This document shows positions 11,893 to 23,300 of a stretch of DNA of 64,000 nucleotides, piece by piece (positions within the stretch are counted from its first letter, which is position 1; each line of letters begins with the position of its first letter). Below the pieces are notes generated by a model. The model made no database searches and had not been told where the DNA came from. It worked only from the letters and a program-made list of their open reading frames with translations. Position numbers and translations under genes: made by a program. Source of the stretch: Drosophila persimilis (Eukaryota > Arthropoda > Insecta > Diptera > Drosophilidae); NCBI RefSeq assembly GCF_003286085.1, contig NW_020825343.1, positions 1,606,754-1,670,753 on the forward strand, in the 5' to 3' direction.

Positions 11893-14800
11893 TGCGTGTG
11901 TACCCGAGCGCGTGTGTGTATCTATCTGTGTGTGTGTGTGTGTAAAATCCAATCAACAACACACACACACACACACAGATACCAAGAACAACAAAAATAA
12001 AGCGAAAAAGGGATAAAATAAAAATAAAACATTGTGTGTCTCTAGGAGAACTTTTTATCGATTTTGAGGCGGAACAAAAGCCCCCAAAATTTCTGTGTTT
12101 TAAAAATATAAAAAAAGAAATAAAAAAAAAAAAAAAAAGAAGTCCTGCCACATACAACCCACCCACCCGCAGCAGCCCCACCATCCCCACGTTTAAAAGC
12201 GACTGTGATTTTGAAGGAAAAATGAAAATGAAAGCCGAATAGAGACAGAGTACAGTGAGAGAGAAAGAGAGAGTGCTAGAGTGCCAAAGAGAGAGAGAAA
12301 AACAATCATGAAGAGTGTCAAGAAATTCCTAAATGAGCGGATGAACAGCGTGGACTCGGCAGATGGTGGCGGAGGCGGAAGCGGAGTCGGAGTCGGAGGC
12401 GCCACCGTGGCCCAAAAGAAGACATCGCTGGATCGCTTGAAGTACGGTGAACCAGGAGGAGCAGGTGGTGGTGGCAGCCTCGACAGGGATTCAGCGGTGA
12501 TCAAGGGATATGTGTCGCTGCCGAACACTCCTTTGCCGCTGAGTGCACCCATCGCCGTGGGAGATCCCTCGCCTTCACCCTCGCTGGCGGACTCGGCACA
12601 GAACACGCCGCTGTGTACGTTGCAAGAGGATGACGCCACATCGCCACCGCCAGCAGGAGCTGGAGGAGGTGCCTCCTCCCAGAAGCAAGTGGAGCATTCA
12701 CCCTTTACGTTTCCATCGGTGGCGGCTCCAGCCTCAGCATCGGCTCCGGCTGCATCTCCAGTTGCAGGCCCAGCTGCAGCTGCAGTTCCTGTCCAGCGGA
12801 AGAGTCGCCGCAAGATCTCGCTGCCTTGGTTCCGGCAGTCGAGTGTCAGCAGCCACGGAGTCCTGGCGCGTCAGCACACCATCGATACGCCCAGCTCCTT
12901 TCGGTTCTTCCGGCAGCCCAGCAGCAGCGGCTTTAAGGTACCTTCTAGAATGTTAAGAAAAGAGATACGATAAAAAGGGATTCGGGATGCGGGATGCGGG
13001 ATTTGTGGTGCCCCAATCGAAGGATTGACGGGCGACAGGCGACAAGCGTCAGTGCGGCGTGGCACTAAATATTAATGCCACAAGAACGGCCATCGATTGC
13101 CTTGACCTTATCGGAAAACTTTTGTGGTGCCCAGCTAATCTTTTATTTAGCTGTGGCTTGCAGAAAGGTCACCCCTCCCCGCCCGCTCTGGCCCTGCGGT
13201 ATGTGGCACGCACACACAAATCATGCGACAGGAATGGAATAGCGACCGTTCGCCGTTCGTTCAAATCAATGCCATTCCTCATTGCTCATTCCTCGATAAG
13301 TGGCGGTGTGGTGTGTGCGTGCGGCTTGACCTGTGATTAATGTTGATGCCACGTAGGAGTCGCCTCTGCGCCTCAGATCTGCGGAGGAGGCTGCCGCGGG
13401 TGCCGCTCTTCGGTTCTCTTAGTTATGCTAATGGAAACAATAACTTTGAATGGCTGCCAGTGCCAGTGGCAGTGGCAGGACTCGTATCTGTATCTAAATT
13501 TAGCCAAAGGACCCAGCAGGGAGCCGGCAGCTATAGATATCAGAAATCTACTTAGCCATGCAGCAGCCAACTGATGTCCCTCTGTCGTCACCGAAGGACT
13601 CTCTGGCATTACATTTTGTTTGTTTCATTTTTTTTGTGGGGGCGGGGGCAGCAGGGACAGGGTCTCGCATTTATTTTGATTAGTTCAGAAGGATGTCCCC
13701 CTACACTGCAGGCGGCGGGGGGACTGTAAACTGGTTGTTGACCCACGAAGCAGTCGACAGACAGCAGACACTAGAGAGGACATCGTTTAATAAGCAGCCC
13801 ATTAATCATACGCCGTGTTGCTGTGTGGCAAGCGCTAATTTATTTGCCATTGTCAGTGCTTCAATTACTCTCTCCCTCCCTCTCTCTCTGTGTGTGTGCC
13901 ACAACTAGTTTCAACATCATCACATAATGTATTTATCACATCATCAGAGAATGTGTAAGCCTTATCCTCCTCCTCCTCATCATCATCATCATCATCATTG
14001 TGTGGCCCTGCCCCTGCGTCCGCCTGCGTCTTGTGTGCGCTGCATTGTGTCTTGAGTCTACTGTTGACCTTGCCTCCTTTGACACTGCCTCGTGGTGGCC
14101 CCCTCTTCCGTCTCCACCGCCTACTCGGGACATCCATTGTGTCACATTTCGGTGTTTGAGCAATGTGTCTCTCTCTCTCTCTGCCTCGGACTAGTGGCAG
14201 CTTCCTGGTCTGGTCTGGTCTGGTCTGCTGCCCTTCCGTTCCTTTTATAATCGCATTGCCCTTTCACTCAATTTGCTTTATGATTCGCTGAGGCGGAAGC
14301 AGAGGTTGCAAATCTGAAAGCCAAAGCAGAGATTGAGGCGGACTCTGGACACGGGCAAATTCTGAGGCTCAAGACGAGACAGAGGCGGGATACCGACTCC
14401 GAAGATGAGGCAGAGGCTGATTCTCAGACTTCAAAAGGCTGAGATTGAGACAGAAGTTGATTTCCATTCCCATTCCCATGCCCATGATGATGTGTTCCAG
14501 GCCAGTGTTCTCGGGTTCATTGATTTCCCTCTGCCGGAATACCTACAGATATATACAGAACGCTTTAATTTGGTGTTGCAAGAATGCCCCACCCCACGCT
14601 CTGGCCCCCCTGCTCCCCCGTGTGTGTGTGCGGCAAATGAAAAATGTTTGTGCCTTGCAGAGAAAAGTTTTTGTGACGATGCTGCTTCTCTCCTGCTCCT
14701 TTGAATGGCAGTTGTCCTTCTGGTGCGCTGTGTGCTGGTTCTTCCTGCCTTCATTTTCGCCTGGCAGCCATCCCAAAAGTTTTCGAAGCGCAGCGCATAC

Positions 14801-15912
14801 CACGGGGCGTATGCTTTATGCATTTTATTATGGCATACTTTTGAGCGCACAAGCCAAATAAATCCCCAGCCAAGAGCACCAGCAGCAGCAACACTTGCAA
14901 GGCGTATTAAAGGGGAGGGGTGAGGCACAGCTCGTGGATGCCACCTCCTCCTTAACATACCTTCTGAAGTGCCACCATTTCTGCTTGTTTCCACCTCTCT
15001 TACTCTCTCTCTCTCTCTTGCCAGAAATGGAATAGAAATTTCCTGGCATACAAAAATATGTCCTCATGCTGCCTGTCACTTGCAGCAACTGCTTTGCATC
15101 GCTTGATCCATGCTTCAGTTCTGCCTGTCACGACGTAACATAAGCAGTGCTCGGAGGGAGAGAGGGAGAGAGAGAGAGAGGGAGGGCTGCTGCCCTGAAC
15201 AATAGCAGACATTTTTTAGGCAGCGCACAAATGCCACAAAAGAGGGAAAAACGTCCACAAAACTAAATGCAAATAAAACATGAAACCCAAACAAAGTGCA
15301 GAAAGACAGAAGCAGAAACAGAAACAGAATGCGGAATGCGGACTGCGGACTCTGCGGAATGTAGAACAGATTTTAATAAATCCCTCACTCAATGAAGGAC
15401 CCAAAAGTTACCTTCACTTCTCTGCTCGGAGTGGAAACTACTTTCGCTTTTCAACAGCCCTCAATGGCATCACTGATATGCAAATTGCCACAGGGAAAAG
15501 GCACCAGAACGAACGAACGAACGAACGAACGAACGACCGAAAGATGATGTTGCAGAAGGCCAAACAAATTTGTAACTAAATTTGTGAGCAGAAGGAAAAG
15601 CATGCAACGACAGCAGGAGGCAGAAGGCAGGAGGCAGCAACCAAGCCCCTGACTACTATACATGCTCTCCTCGTAATCGCATCTTGAGATACTCAAAATA
15701 CTGCAGAATATAAAGTGGTAAAAGGAACTAAAGCCAAGGCCCCCAAGGGGGACTTCGAGAAGGAGTATCCTTGCTCCTTGTCGTTGCTCGCTCGCTCGCT
15801 CGCTCTCTGTGCACATGTACACGTAATGGCCATCACAAATTTGACGATGCTCGGGGCATGCTCCGGGCGACTCCTTCTGCCCCATCGCCTCGCCATAAAA
15901 TCAATGGCCAAA

Positions 15913-15945
<33 letters not shown>

Positions 15946-18900
15946 CAGTGACACGCCTCTCGATAGACATTGCTTTTTAAAGCCAGAAAAACCAGAGACC
16001 CCAGAGGCTGCCAGTGTCCGAAAGTCCAGGCTTTCTTTCGGACAATTGGTCCTTTGGTTGGTTGACTGCCAGCCATGTCCCCCACATCCCATGGGGAAGG
16101 CCCACGCAACACGTAACAGGCCACCGTGCCAGCACATATCCTGCTCCTTCCACTGGCATCGTGGGCCTCCCCCCATCCTGCAGATCTGACCATCTGTCAT
16201 CTTCAGGGTCGTCCCTACGCTTGGCAAACGCTTGGACATGGAGGAGGCTCACTCCGGCCACAAATTGCTCATGTCCTTGTCAGAAGAGTGCTCCTCCCCC
16301 CCTCCCCCCTCCCCCTCCCTGTGCAACAAAAAGTTGGTCCTGGCTTTGTGCGTTCCCCATTTGATTGCCCCCCCACTGCACTCCCAGTGGCCTCTCTGTT
16401 TTGGCCATGCGTTTGCTCCCACTTGACACTGGGGGTCACAACTCTTTTTGCAAAAATCCCAAACAGCAATTGGGCTTGGTCAAGGCTCCCTCTGGGCATC
16501 CTCTGGGCACCCTCCAGGCTGTGTGGCTGTGGTTTCCGGCTTTTTCCTGTTGCGGCTTCTCGGCTCTGTGTGTGGCATGGCTGCTGTCTCTCTGTCGCTT
16601 CTCTTAAATGCAAAACCACCTTCGGAGAGAGCGGCTGCCTCTCCTAATTGCTGCCTTCGTTCATCCATTATTGCTTGGCGCCCATCCCCCATCCCCCATC
16701 GCCCCCTATGCTCCCTGTCCGGCCCGTAGTTGCTTGTAATGGATTTAGAATATTATTCGATTTGCACTGTAAATGACTTTCATTCAGCTCTCCACTCACC
16801 CACACAGATACAGGGAGGCAGACAGACAGTCAGTGGCTTCGGGGGGTACGGGGGGTACCGGGGGCCCAGCGGAGACAATGGGCCTATCCCTGGGTGCGAG
16901 GGAATGGCCCGCTTTTGGTGTTAACATGTTGTCGCACAATTACCAGACCACAGCAGAGCGATAGCTGCTACTCTTCCTCCTCTCAGGCACTCCCGCTCCC
17001 TTTTTTGTGGGCAGGAAGGGGAAGGGGAAGGGGAAGGGGGGCTGGGGCCTTCATTGTTTGTTTGCCATCTTGTTGACGGCTGTATTGGTGTTTGCCACAA
17101 CGTAATTGATGTCGGGGACCCCCGACTGCTGCACCTGACGAGCCACGTACCCACTGTACACCCCGGTACACCCCCGGGAGGACCCACTGTGCGAGTTAAT
17201 TGAATAATAGACGTTTATGTTTTATGTACATGCCCTCTGGAATACATATTTATGTATCTACCGCAGAACATATACCCACAGATACACTCTCCTCGCCGTG
17301 CATACAGATACAGATGCAGATATACGGGTCGCATGGTAGCCCTCGCATGTATAGATATTTCCGTGTGTCTGTGGGGCATATCTATGTGATTTATGGCTCT
17401 CCCACGAGGCCATTTACCAGAGTACATTTTTTTGGGAAAGAAACGAAAAACACGACAAATTCTGTCTGGAATTGGAACCGAGGACCAGGGACCGTGGTCC
17501 GGGGGACGGGGGACCGGGGACATTTCTCTGGGGCTTATCAAAAATGTATTGAATGAAAGAAAAGGATTCCGTTTTCTTGGCAGGCCCGAAAGTAGGCTAC
17601 AGATTTTTCTCTATCGGAAAACATCAATCAACGAACAGTGCTGCCCATCAGAGCGACGAAGTGCTGCCCATTTGTGATAGCCATCTGTTAAATGATGTTT
17701 GTAATTTCACTTGACAACTGACGCTTGCTTTTATGTTCCTTCTGCCTCTCTTCCCCTCCGCTCCGCTCCCTCACATATTTTTTAATGACTTAACAATTGA
17801 TGGCTTTTTACACACACACACACATTGCTGGTGGCAGCAATTGCGTTTTTACGATGCCATGAGAAAGGCAATGGCTTGAGGCTTGAGAGAGAGAGAGAGA
17901 AAGAGCTTACACCCAACCAAACCCAGCCAACACTCCCGAAGGAATACCCTCGAGAGAGAGGGAATAAACCATCAATAATAACGTAAACATTTTGGCAAAT
18001 CGCTTTACAATTTCCAACAAGCGAAAAGCTGGGAAAAAAAATATGGAGAGTTCGCGATGCGAGCGATAAAACAGAGAGAAAGGAAAGGCGAGGCACGGAA
18101 CATGAAAGAAAAGAGGAGAAAGCGAAGAAAGCGAAGAAAAGGCAGCATTTTCTGCGCAAGACTTTTCATTCTTCGAGTTGTTTTTCGTGGCAGGGCCTAA
18201 GCTATTATTGTTATCGGCATGTAATCAGGCAAAAGCAGAGTTCCCTCTGCCCCCCTGCCTGCCACGCGAAAACTTGGTCCTCTACGTGGATGTGGGTGTC
18301 GCCGCCCCTGTCGCGTTCGCTGTCATCGAGGCTTCCCTCCAGGACTTTAATCTAGAAAGTTTACCCGTATTTCGGCTGCATCCTGGATTCCCAGCAGCAG
18401 CAGGCGACTACCGATATGCAAATCCTGCGCTGAGTTTTTGGCGTGTAGAAAGTTTTCAATTGAATATGTAAAATAGATGAGCGGGAGGGGGGAGGCATCC
18501 ATTGAGGTTTGATTTGCCATTGGATTGGCATTGTTATTCCTAGGTTTCCATCACGCTTCTCCCCAGCGCCTGTCGTTCTCACTGCTCTCCCCGCTTGCCT
18601 CCTGCTCTTGGAGGGTCCTTCAATGTCCAACTTACGGCCTCAATCTTAAGGTTTTCTGCTACCGACATTTCGGTGCGACGAAAATCCCCGGCATTGTGTT
18701 AAAACAATGCAAAATCTGTGGGAATCTATTTGGGAGAGCAAATGCCGACGGAAAAATACGACAAAATTGCAGTAACAGCTTTAAGGACACACTCAAAGAA
18801 GAGCCTCTTCAAAGTCTCGAACGCCAACGCAGTTTCCATTTCCGCCTGCTGCCACGCCCCTTCTATTAAATATGGAAATGCGCAAAGGAAACTGTAAGCC

Positions 18901-20348
18901 ACGTTAATTATTTTAAGCAAAAAAAAAGGGCGCGAGAGCCAGAAACCACGAGGAAAGGGGCGAAGGGATGCGAGCGAAACCCAACAAGGCGGCGCTGATT
19001 GCATTTCTGCAGCGGCAGCAACGAGTTCTCCGTAAAACGCCGAGAAGGAGGAGCTGTGGCTCCCTCTGCTCCGGCTCCTCCTCCACAGGCTCCTCCTCTA
19101 CAGACTCCTGCTCCTCCTCCTCAGACTCCTGCTCCTCCTCCTCAGACTCCTGCTCCTCCTCAGGCTCCTGCTCCTACTACTCTGGTTTCTTCTACTGCTG
19201 GAATATCCTTTCATTATTTTAATGAAAGACTTGGGCCGAAAGGCCAGACGAAAAGTAAAACGACAATGAAAGCAGTAAAGTGGAAAGTGTAAGGAAGGAA
19301 GAAAAGTGCCAGGGAAGTGGAGGTGGAGGTGGAATGGACAGCAACTTAATTTGTAGCTACAAGTTTTTGCCAGCCATCCAGCAATAAGGAAACGAAAATT
19401 CAAAGGAAAAGCTAAAGAAGTGTTTAATTTTCAGTGAAAATTGAAAAGAAATACCCAACATTTTGAAAATGGTAAATTAAAGCCATTCTGCCTCTCCGCC
19501 TGACTGCCCGTCTGTCCAATTGGCACTCTCTCTTTCGATATCCTTGATTTTCCGACAGCTGCTGCTGGTTTCTGCCCCATTTGCAGACTTCACAAATCAT
19601 CTGAGAGCTGCCGCTGCTGCTGTTGCCTTCTGATTGCAGCTTATTAGTGGCAGTGGCAGTGGCAGTGGCAGTGTCTGTGTGGTGCAGGGGCGTTGCGTGG
19701 GTGCGTGACTGCAGCAATTTGCAGCAAAGACCACAAAACAAAGGGAGGCAGTGGAGGATACTCCCACGGCTACTCCTCCGCACTGCCGCTGCTGCTACTC
19801 ATGACGATGATGATGATGAATCCTACCACAGCTTCTGCTCCTCCTCCTCCTCCTCCTCCTCCTCTGGCTGCTGCTAATCATGAGGATAACGATGGTGTAT
19901 CCTCCAGCTCCTGCCACTGAATGATGATGTTGCTGTGGGATCCCTATGCTGACGATTATAATCGATGCTTATGGCCCATTGCCATTGCCATTGCCGTATA
20001 CGTAATGCGGGGCACACTCTAGCGGCTGTTGCACACTCTTGGAGCATTTATTGGAATAGTTCTTTGCCTTTCACGAGTATCTAAATTCAGCAAACGAATG
20101 GAATCATGTGTGCCACGCCCACACGCAAACGCCTCCTGTCCATACTCCTCCCACCTTCCACCCTTTGCGCAATTTCCTCCTTGTTGTTGGTGGAAACTTT
20201 CTGCTGGAACTTTTTCTCTCTCGTTTTTTTTTTCTGTTTTGCACACAGAAAGTTTTCAACTAATTGCATTACAAGAGAGGAAACGTGCACACACACACAT
20301 ATGGGGTCCTAAAAGCCCACACTAATGCACACACTAATACACTAATGC

Positions 20349-20381
<33 letters not shown>

Positions 20382-23300
20382 GTAGGAGGCACGTTTACGT
20401 GTCAGTGCTGCTTAATTAACAGCGAGATGCCATGGGGCAAGCCACTGCCTCCATGGCATGCCAGGGAGAGGCAGCTCTCTCTCTCTCCCAGCTCTCCCTG
20501 CTCTACGTGTGTGTTAATTTCATTCACACACACACACACACACATAGACGCACACGTACACTCTCTCCCTCGCGCTCCTCTGACGCTTGAAGGATGGAAG
20601 GCAGTCAGGCGGTCATAATATACTAAGCTCCTTGCCACCTCTTTGCCGCCTCCTGCGCCTCCTGCGCCTGTCGTACGCTGATGAAGTTGATTTAATTGCG
20701 CTTATGAGCGGCAGGCAGGCCAGTCTCCCCTCCCCTCCCCTTCCCTCCCCTCCCTGTGCCTTTGCGACATCGTTTTCCCATTTACCGTACGGGGCAGCAC
20801 CCTGCACCCTGCACCCTGCTCCTTGGGCACCAGGGGCCTGGGTCTTGTGCCGCCTCCACACCTGTATTTTCCCCTCCATTTGCCATGGCAGGCAGTAGGC
20901 AGCAGGCAGCAGGTGTTTCCATGTGGCCTGCTCCGTCAGTCACTTAACGGCGGCTCCCACATAAATATTATATGTGAAATAAATATCATCAAATGGGTGG
21001 TATAGTGGGGGGGGGGAATGTCATATAAAATTGAAATATTCCACCAAACACTTTGAATGGAGGAAACAACCTCGCAACCACTGAATGGATGGAACCTCGC
21101 AACGAATGCACCAAGAATCTCCGTGCCACACTCCCCGACAGAAAGGAAAAGGGAGGAAACCTCTGCTAAATGGTGTAATCTCTCCCTCCCCCCCCCCCCC
21201 CCCCCCTCTCTCCCTCTCTCTCTGTGTGTCTCTCTCTCTCGCTGTCATCGATTGCCGATTAACCACAACCCATCTGTGGCATTTTGCCTCTTCTTTTCAT
21301 CATTTGTGGCACGTTTGCTCTGCTTGCCATCATTTGTGGCATGTTCTGCCCGCTTTTAGGGGAGGGGGGGGGGGGGGGGGGGGAGGGGGCTGTGTTGGGA
21401 TTTAAAGACCCCAAACCGATAGACGCCCACACATCAACACCCACGAACGACAAGGCCGCATGTAAATTAATAAACTTATAAATTATTAATACAACACACA
21501 CAGGGCGGGGAGGTGTGTGTGTGTGTGTGTGCTTGATTAGGCGGTGGCTCCTCCTCCTCCTCCGTTGGGTGGCTTGTGGTGTTGCTCTCCGTTATGCATA
21601 TTTAATGAGAGACAATAGAGACCTGTGCTCTTGAATGGCTTCCTAATTAGTTCCTTGTGCTCTGCCAATGATCCTTGAGGCAAGCCTCCATTGTTCCGTC
21701 ACTGGCGGTCAATCAATACAAAAGAGGATGCCACTGGCACGTCTCAACATTAACCTAAACCTCGACATTGACATTGACCTCGACCTATGGCTCGTATTAA
21801 CTGCACTCCTTGCCACAAGCAACACTCGATACTCATCTCTTTTCTTTCCCTCTCTTTCGCTCTGTGCCTCTCTTTCCAGTTGGGCAACCAGGAGGCCACT
21901 TGGGTGGTGGCCGACTACATTGCCACCAGCGGCACCAACGAGCTGAGCGTCAGCAAGGGCCAGCAGGTGGAAATTATCGAACAGCCCTCGGCCACCGAGC
22001 CGGACTTTTGCCTGGTGCGCCTCAATCCGCAGCACGACGATGCCGCCGTTCAGGAGGGCCTCGTGCCCGTCTCAGTGCTCAAACCGCCGCCGGGCTCGCA
22101 CAAGCAGGGATCCGGATCCGCAACGGCCGCCAAGACCACTGAGAACATGCAGGATCAGGGTAAGTCCCACAAAAGGATACCCAAATTTCATTTGTAATAT
22201 TTTAATTTTCCCTGTGTGTTTTGTTTTTGCAGGCAATCGAAGCAAGACGGATGCCCTTTCCTCGTCCACCAAACGTCGTGGTTTTAGCGGGTAAGACTCG
22301 GGCTTTATTTTCCCATTTAATGGGTATCTCTCGCTCTCTGACTGAATGTCACCTTTCTTTGAGGTTTCTATTGCGGTGGTCAGATAATGAATTATCAGGC
22401 ACTTCATTGGCATTCGTCACTCGGGTGCCACCCTCTCGTCCCTCTGATAAGACGCTCTCTTTCGAAGACTCCTCTTTGAGTATAAGAGCTCCCCGGGCCA
22501 TGGGTAATTTATCATCCATTTAGCCGCCTAACTACTGTGATTTCTTCGGGCTTTGTGGCTCGTGCCGCGTGCCGCGTTCCGCGTGCTTTGTCTTGCTTAT
22601 CCATTAATCATGCGTCACTGGGATTGACTTTTCGCGCTCTTTTGCTCTGCGAACTCAAGGAAGGGAACGGAAAGGACGGGCTAGACAGCTGCTGGAAACT
22701 ATCTGCTTCTGTGTGCTATCTGGTGACTCACTTAAGTGAACTCTGGGCGACACAGAGAAGACTCATTGCATAAGTGGCCGATTAAACGTTTATATGTATA
22801 TGTTGATAAATTCCAGAATCACCCGATTTTGGGCATTTGTCATGAACCACTGTCACTGGGCTTTAATCTCCCCTCCTTTTCTTATGGCAGAGATACAAAT
22901 GTACCCTTAAAATCCCAACGCTCAACAGCGTTTGCCTCTCCTAGAGATACATAACCTACACCAACCCGAAACTAATTTCCAGACGGGGGAAAACTTGATT
23001 TAGAAGTGTATATTCTTTAATGACTTTTGTCAACAGACGCGCGTCTCAAAAGTATAGAAATTCCCTTCAACTTGTGTTTGTCTGGCGATTAAATTCTCGC
23101 ACTTGGGCTTACATGCGAGTTGTACTAACATTTTCCGCCTGGGCGATTAATCGCGTGTCGCAGAGCTCAGGCGTCGCCTGGTGGAGTGGGTCGGGGCGGC
23201 CATAAAGATATAAACCCATTACACAGCACCCAGTGCTCCCCTCAGCCAATGACAAAAACTACAACTATGAGCATGAGAGCGAACGCCGAATGAAGAGAGA

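Larger units (their letters stand above)
12938..21879 (+). other. trio: trio intron between the alternative exon and the SH3 exon
   Basis: About 8.9 kb with no recognised exon. Simple repeats include ATC (13978-13999), GAAC (15507-15536), CTG (about 15912-15944), GGAAGG (17013-17040), a 21-bp minisatellite (19100-19165), TCC (about 19830-19866), CA (20349-20374), poly-C (21188-21206) and poly-G (21364-21383). All long frames here lack domains. Confidence 0.6.

Noticed and set aside
12193-12813. 206-codon - strand open frame
   Set aside because: Antisense of the alternative trio first exon; low complexity.
15693-16193. 166-codon - strand open frame with a Gln run
   Set aside because: Gln run comes from an intronic CTG repeat; no start context, domain or junction.
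19081-19292. Pro-rich (PAPPPQT) protein
   Set aside because: Produced by a 21-bp minisatellite within a trio intron; no splice or start support.
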